NCBI GenBank assembly: GCA_016219075.1
Contig: JACRCJ010000009.1
Coordinates: 1 to 14,837, forward strand
DNA length: 14,837 nucleotides
DNA from: Deltaproteobacteria bacterium
GTDB taxonomy: Bacteria > Desulfobacterota > GWC2-55-46
Reading direction: 5' to 3'
Under the pieces are notes generated by a model. The model was given only the letters and a program-made list of their open reading frames with translations, had not been told where the DNA came from and did not search any database. The stretch's first letter is position 1; the number at the start of each line of letters is the position of its first letter. Below are positions 14,189-14,837 of this stretch, piece by piece. Both the position numbers and the translations under genes were made by a program.

Positions 14189-14614
14189 CTAACCCTCCAC
14201 CGTGATGCCCATGCTTCTGGCGGTGCCTTCGATAGTCTTTATCGCCGCTTCGAGGCTTCCTGCGTTCAGGTCCGGCAACTTGAGCCTTGCGATATCCTCG
14301 ACCTGCTTCCTGGTGACCTTTCCGACCTTCTCCTTGTTCGGCTCTTTTGAGCCCTTCTCGACTCCCGCGGCCTTGAGTACGAGCACGGAGGCCGGAGGGG
14401 TCTTGGTCACGAAGGAAAAAGACCTGTCGGCGTAAACGGTGATCACAACAGGGGTTACCATCCCGTCCTGGGCCTGGGTCCTTGCGTTGAACTGCTTGCA
14501 GAACTCCATGATGTTCACGCCGTGCTGGCCGAGCGCGGGGCCTACCGGGGGTGAAGGGTTAGCCTTCCCGGCAGGTATCTGAAGCTTGATCTGACCTGTT
14601 ACCTTTTTTGCCAT
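14189..14614 (-). CDS. rplK: Large ribosomal subunit protein uL11
   Basis: L11 forms the base of the GTPase-associated centre with 23S rRNA and is the contact for thiostrepton and for RelA activation. The 141-aa product has the normal length: an N-terminal domain beginning MAKKVTGQIKLQIPAGKANP, with the proline-rich SPPVGPALGQHGVNIMEF switch region, and a C-terminal rRNA-binding domain with KVTRKQVEDIA and GTARSMGI. An ATG 16 codons upstream (14662) is rejected: the encoded extension is not family-like and would run through a hairpin, whereas the chosen ATG at 14612..14614 has a GAGAGG-type site upstream. It follows nusG after 116 nt and ends in TAG, 4 nt before rplA. Confidence 0.97.
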   Translation of the reverse strand: MAKKVTGQIKLQIPAGKANPSPPVGPALGQHGVNIMEFCKQFNARTQAQDGMVTPVVITVYADRSFSFVTKTPPASVLVLKAAGVEKGSKEPNKEKVGKVTRKQVEDIARLKLPDLNAGSLEAAIKTIEGTARSMGITVEG

Positions 14615-14632
14615 ACCTGAACCTCTCTCGTT

Positions 14633-14657
14633 GAGGCCGGGACACCGCCCTGGCCTC
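14633..14657 (-). other. Hairpin in the nusG-rplK spacer, just upstream of the rplK ribosome-binding site
   Basis: The transcript pairs GAGGCC with GGCCTC and, past a single bulged A, GGG with CCC, leaving a 6-nt loop. In E. coli, L1 binds a structured leader near the rplK start to repress rplK-rplA. This hairpin is in the right place, but I cannot show that it resembles the L1 site, so the assignment is only a possibility. The rest of the 116-nt spacer shows no convincing promoter. Confidence 0.45.
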
Positions 14658-14730
14658 TCCATCGCTATCTTAAATTGTGGTACGCTCCTACTGCTACTGC
14701 TCTGTCAGCTCCCACGATACGCGCCAAGTT

Positions 14731-14837
14731 TTATGACTTTTCCACCTGTACGAAATCAAGCTCGACAGGGGTGGCCCTGCCGAATATGCTCACAAGGACG
14801 CGCAGCTTCCCCTTGTCGGGCTTTACCTCTTCGACTA
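14731..14837 (-). CDS. nusG: Transcription termination/antitermination protein NusG, C-terminal end (partial)
   Basis: NusG binds RNA polymerase through its N-terminal domain and links it to Rho or to ribosomal protein S10 through its C-terminal KOW domain. Only the last 34 codons are in the window, reading VEEVKPDKGKLRVLVSIFGR and then ATPVELDFVQVEKS, which is the typical end of the KOW domain (VSIFGRATPVELDF is highly diagnostic), followed by TAA. Its position directly upstream of rplK is the standard secE-nusG-rplK order. The start lies beyond the window edge. Confidence 0.95.
   Translation of the reverse strand, partial: VEEVKPDKGKLRVLVSIFGRATPVELDFVQVEKS

Noticed and set aside
14189..14662. 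rplK extended to the ATG at 14662
   Set aside because: The 16 extra residues are not L11-like, they would be encoded through a stable hairpin, and MAKKVTGQIK is the standard N-terminus with its own ribosome-binding site.

Overview
This window is one minus-strand block of the bacterial transcription/translation core. In transcription order, from high to low coordinates, it reads nusG (3' end only), rplK, rplA, rplJ, rplL, rpoB, rpoC, rpsL, rpsG, fusA and tuf (5' end only). I see no credible plus-strand gene, tRNA, rRNA, mobile element or CRISPR array. Gene order, protein lengths and GC-rich codon use fit a bacterium in or near the deltaproteobacterial (Desulfobacterota-like) lineages, where rpoBC runs straight into rpsL-rpsG-fusA-tuf. 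That placement is an inference from general resemblance, not a computed result.

Layout. From 14837 to 13489: the NusG C-terminal KOW segment, then L11 and L1 separated by 4 nt, then a terminator-like hairpin right after the rplA stop. From 13488 to 13138: a 351-nt leader before rplJ with a recognisable L10 leader, a candidate attenuator and a hairpin abutting the rplJ Shine-Dalgarno (SD) sequence. From 13137 to 12157: L10 and L7/L12. From 12156 to 11988: two strong GC-rich hairpins and a short direct repeat ahead of rpoB. From 11987 to 3605: the two large RNA polymerase subunits, separated by a 100-nt spacer packed with four consecutive hairpins. From 3604 to 3451: a spacer with a good sigma70-type promoter for the str group. 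From 3450 to 1: S12, S7, EF-G and the first 82 codons of EF-Tu.

The genes work together: NusG and beta/beta' make and steer RNA polymerase, L11/L1/L10/L7-L12 build the ribosomal stalks that recruit translational GTPases, S12 and S7 sit at the decoding centre and small-subunit head, and EF-G and EF-Tu are the GTPases acting on that ribosome. Most spacers carry RNA structure, as expected where ribosomal proteins and RNA polymerase must be made in different amounts from shared transcripts.

The most striking anomaly is in fusA. The reading frame is complete from a TTG start at 2360 except for one in-frame TAG at 2292..2294, exactly at the invariant P-loop lysine. TAG is the normal stop of rplK, rplA, rplJ and rpoB here, so general amber reassignment is unlikely. 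A base-call error or a real inactivating mutation is the more economical reading. I found no clearly novel multi-gene system. The best candidates for undescribed biology are the structured spacers, above all the four-hairpin rpoB-rpoC spacer.
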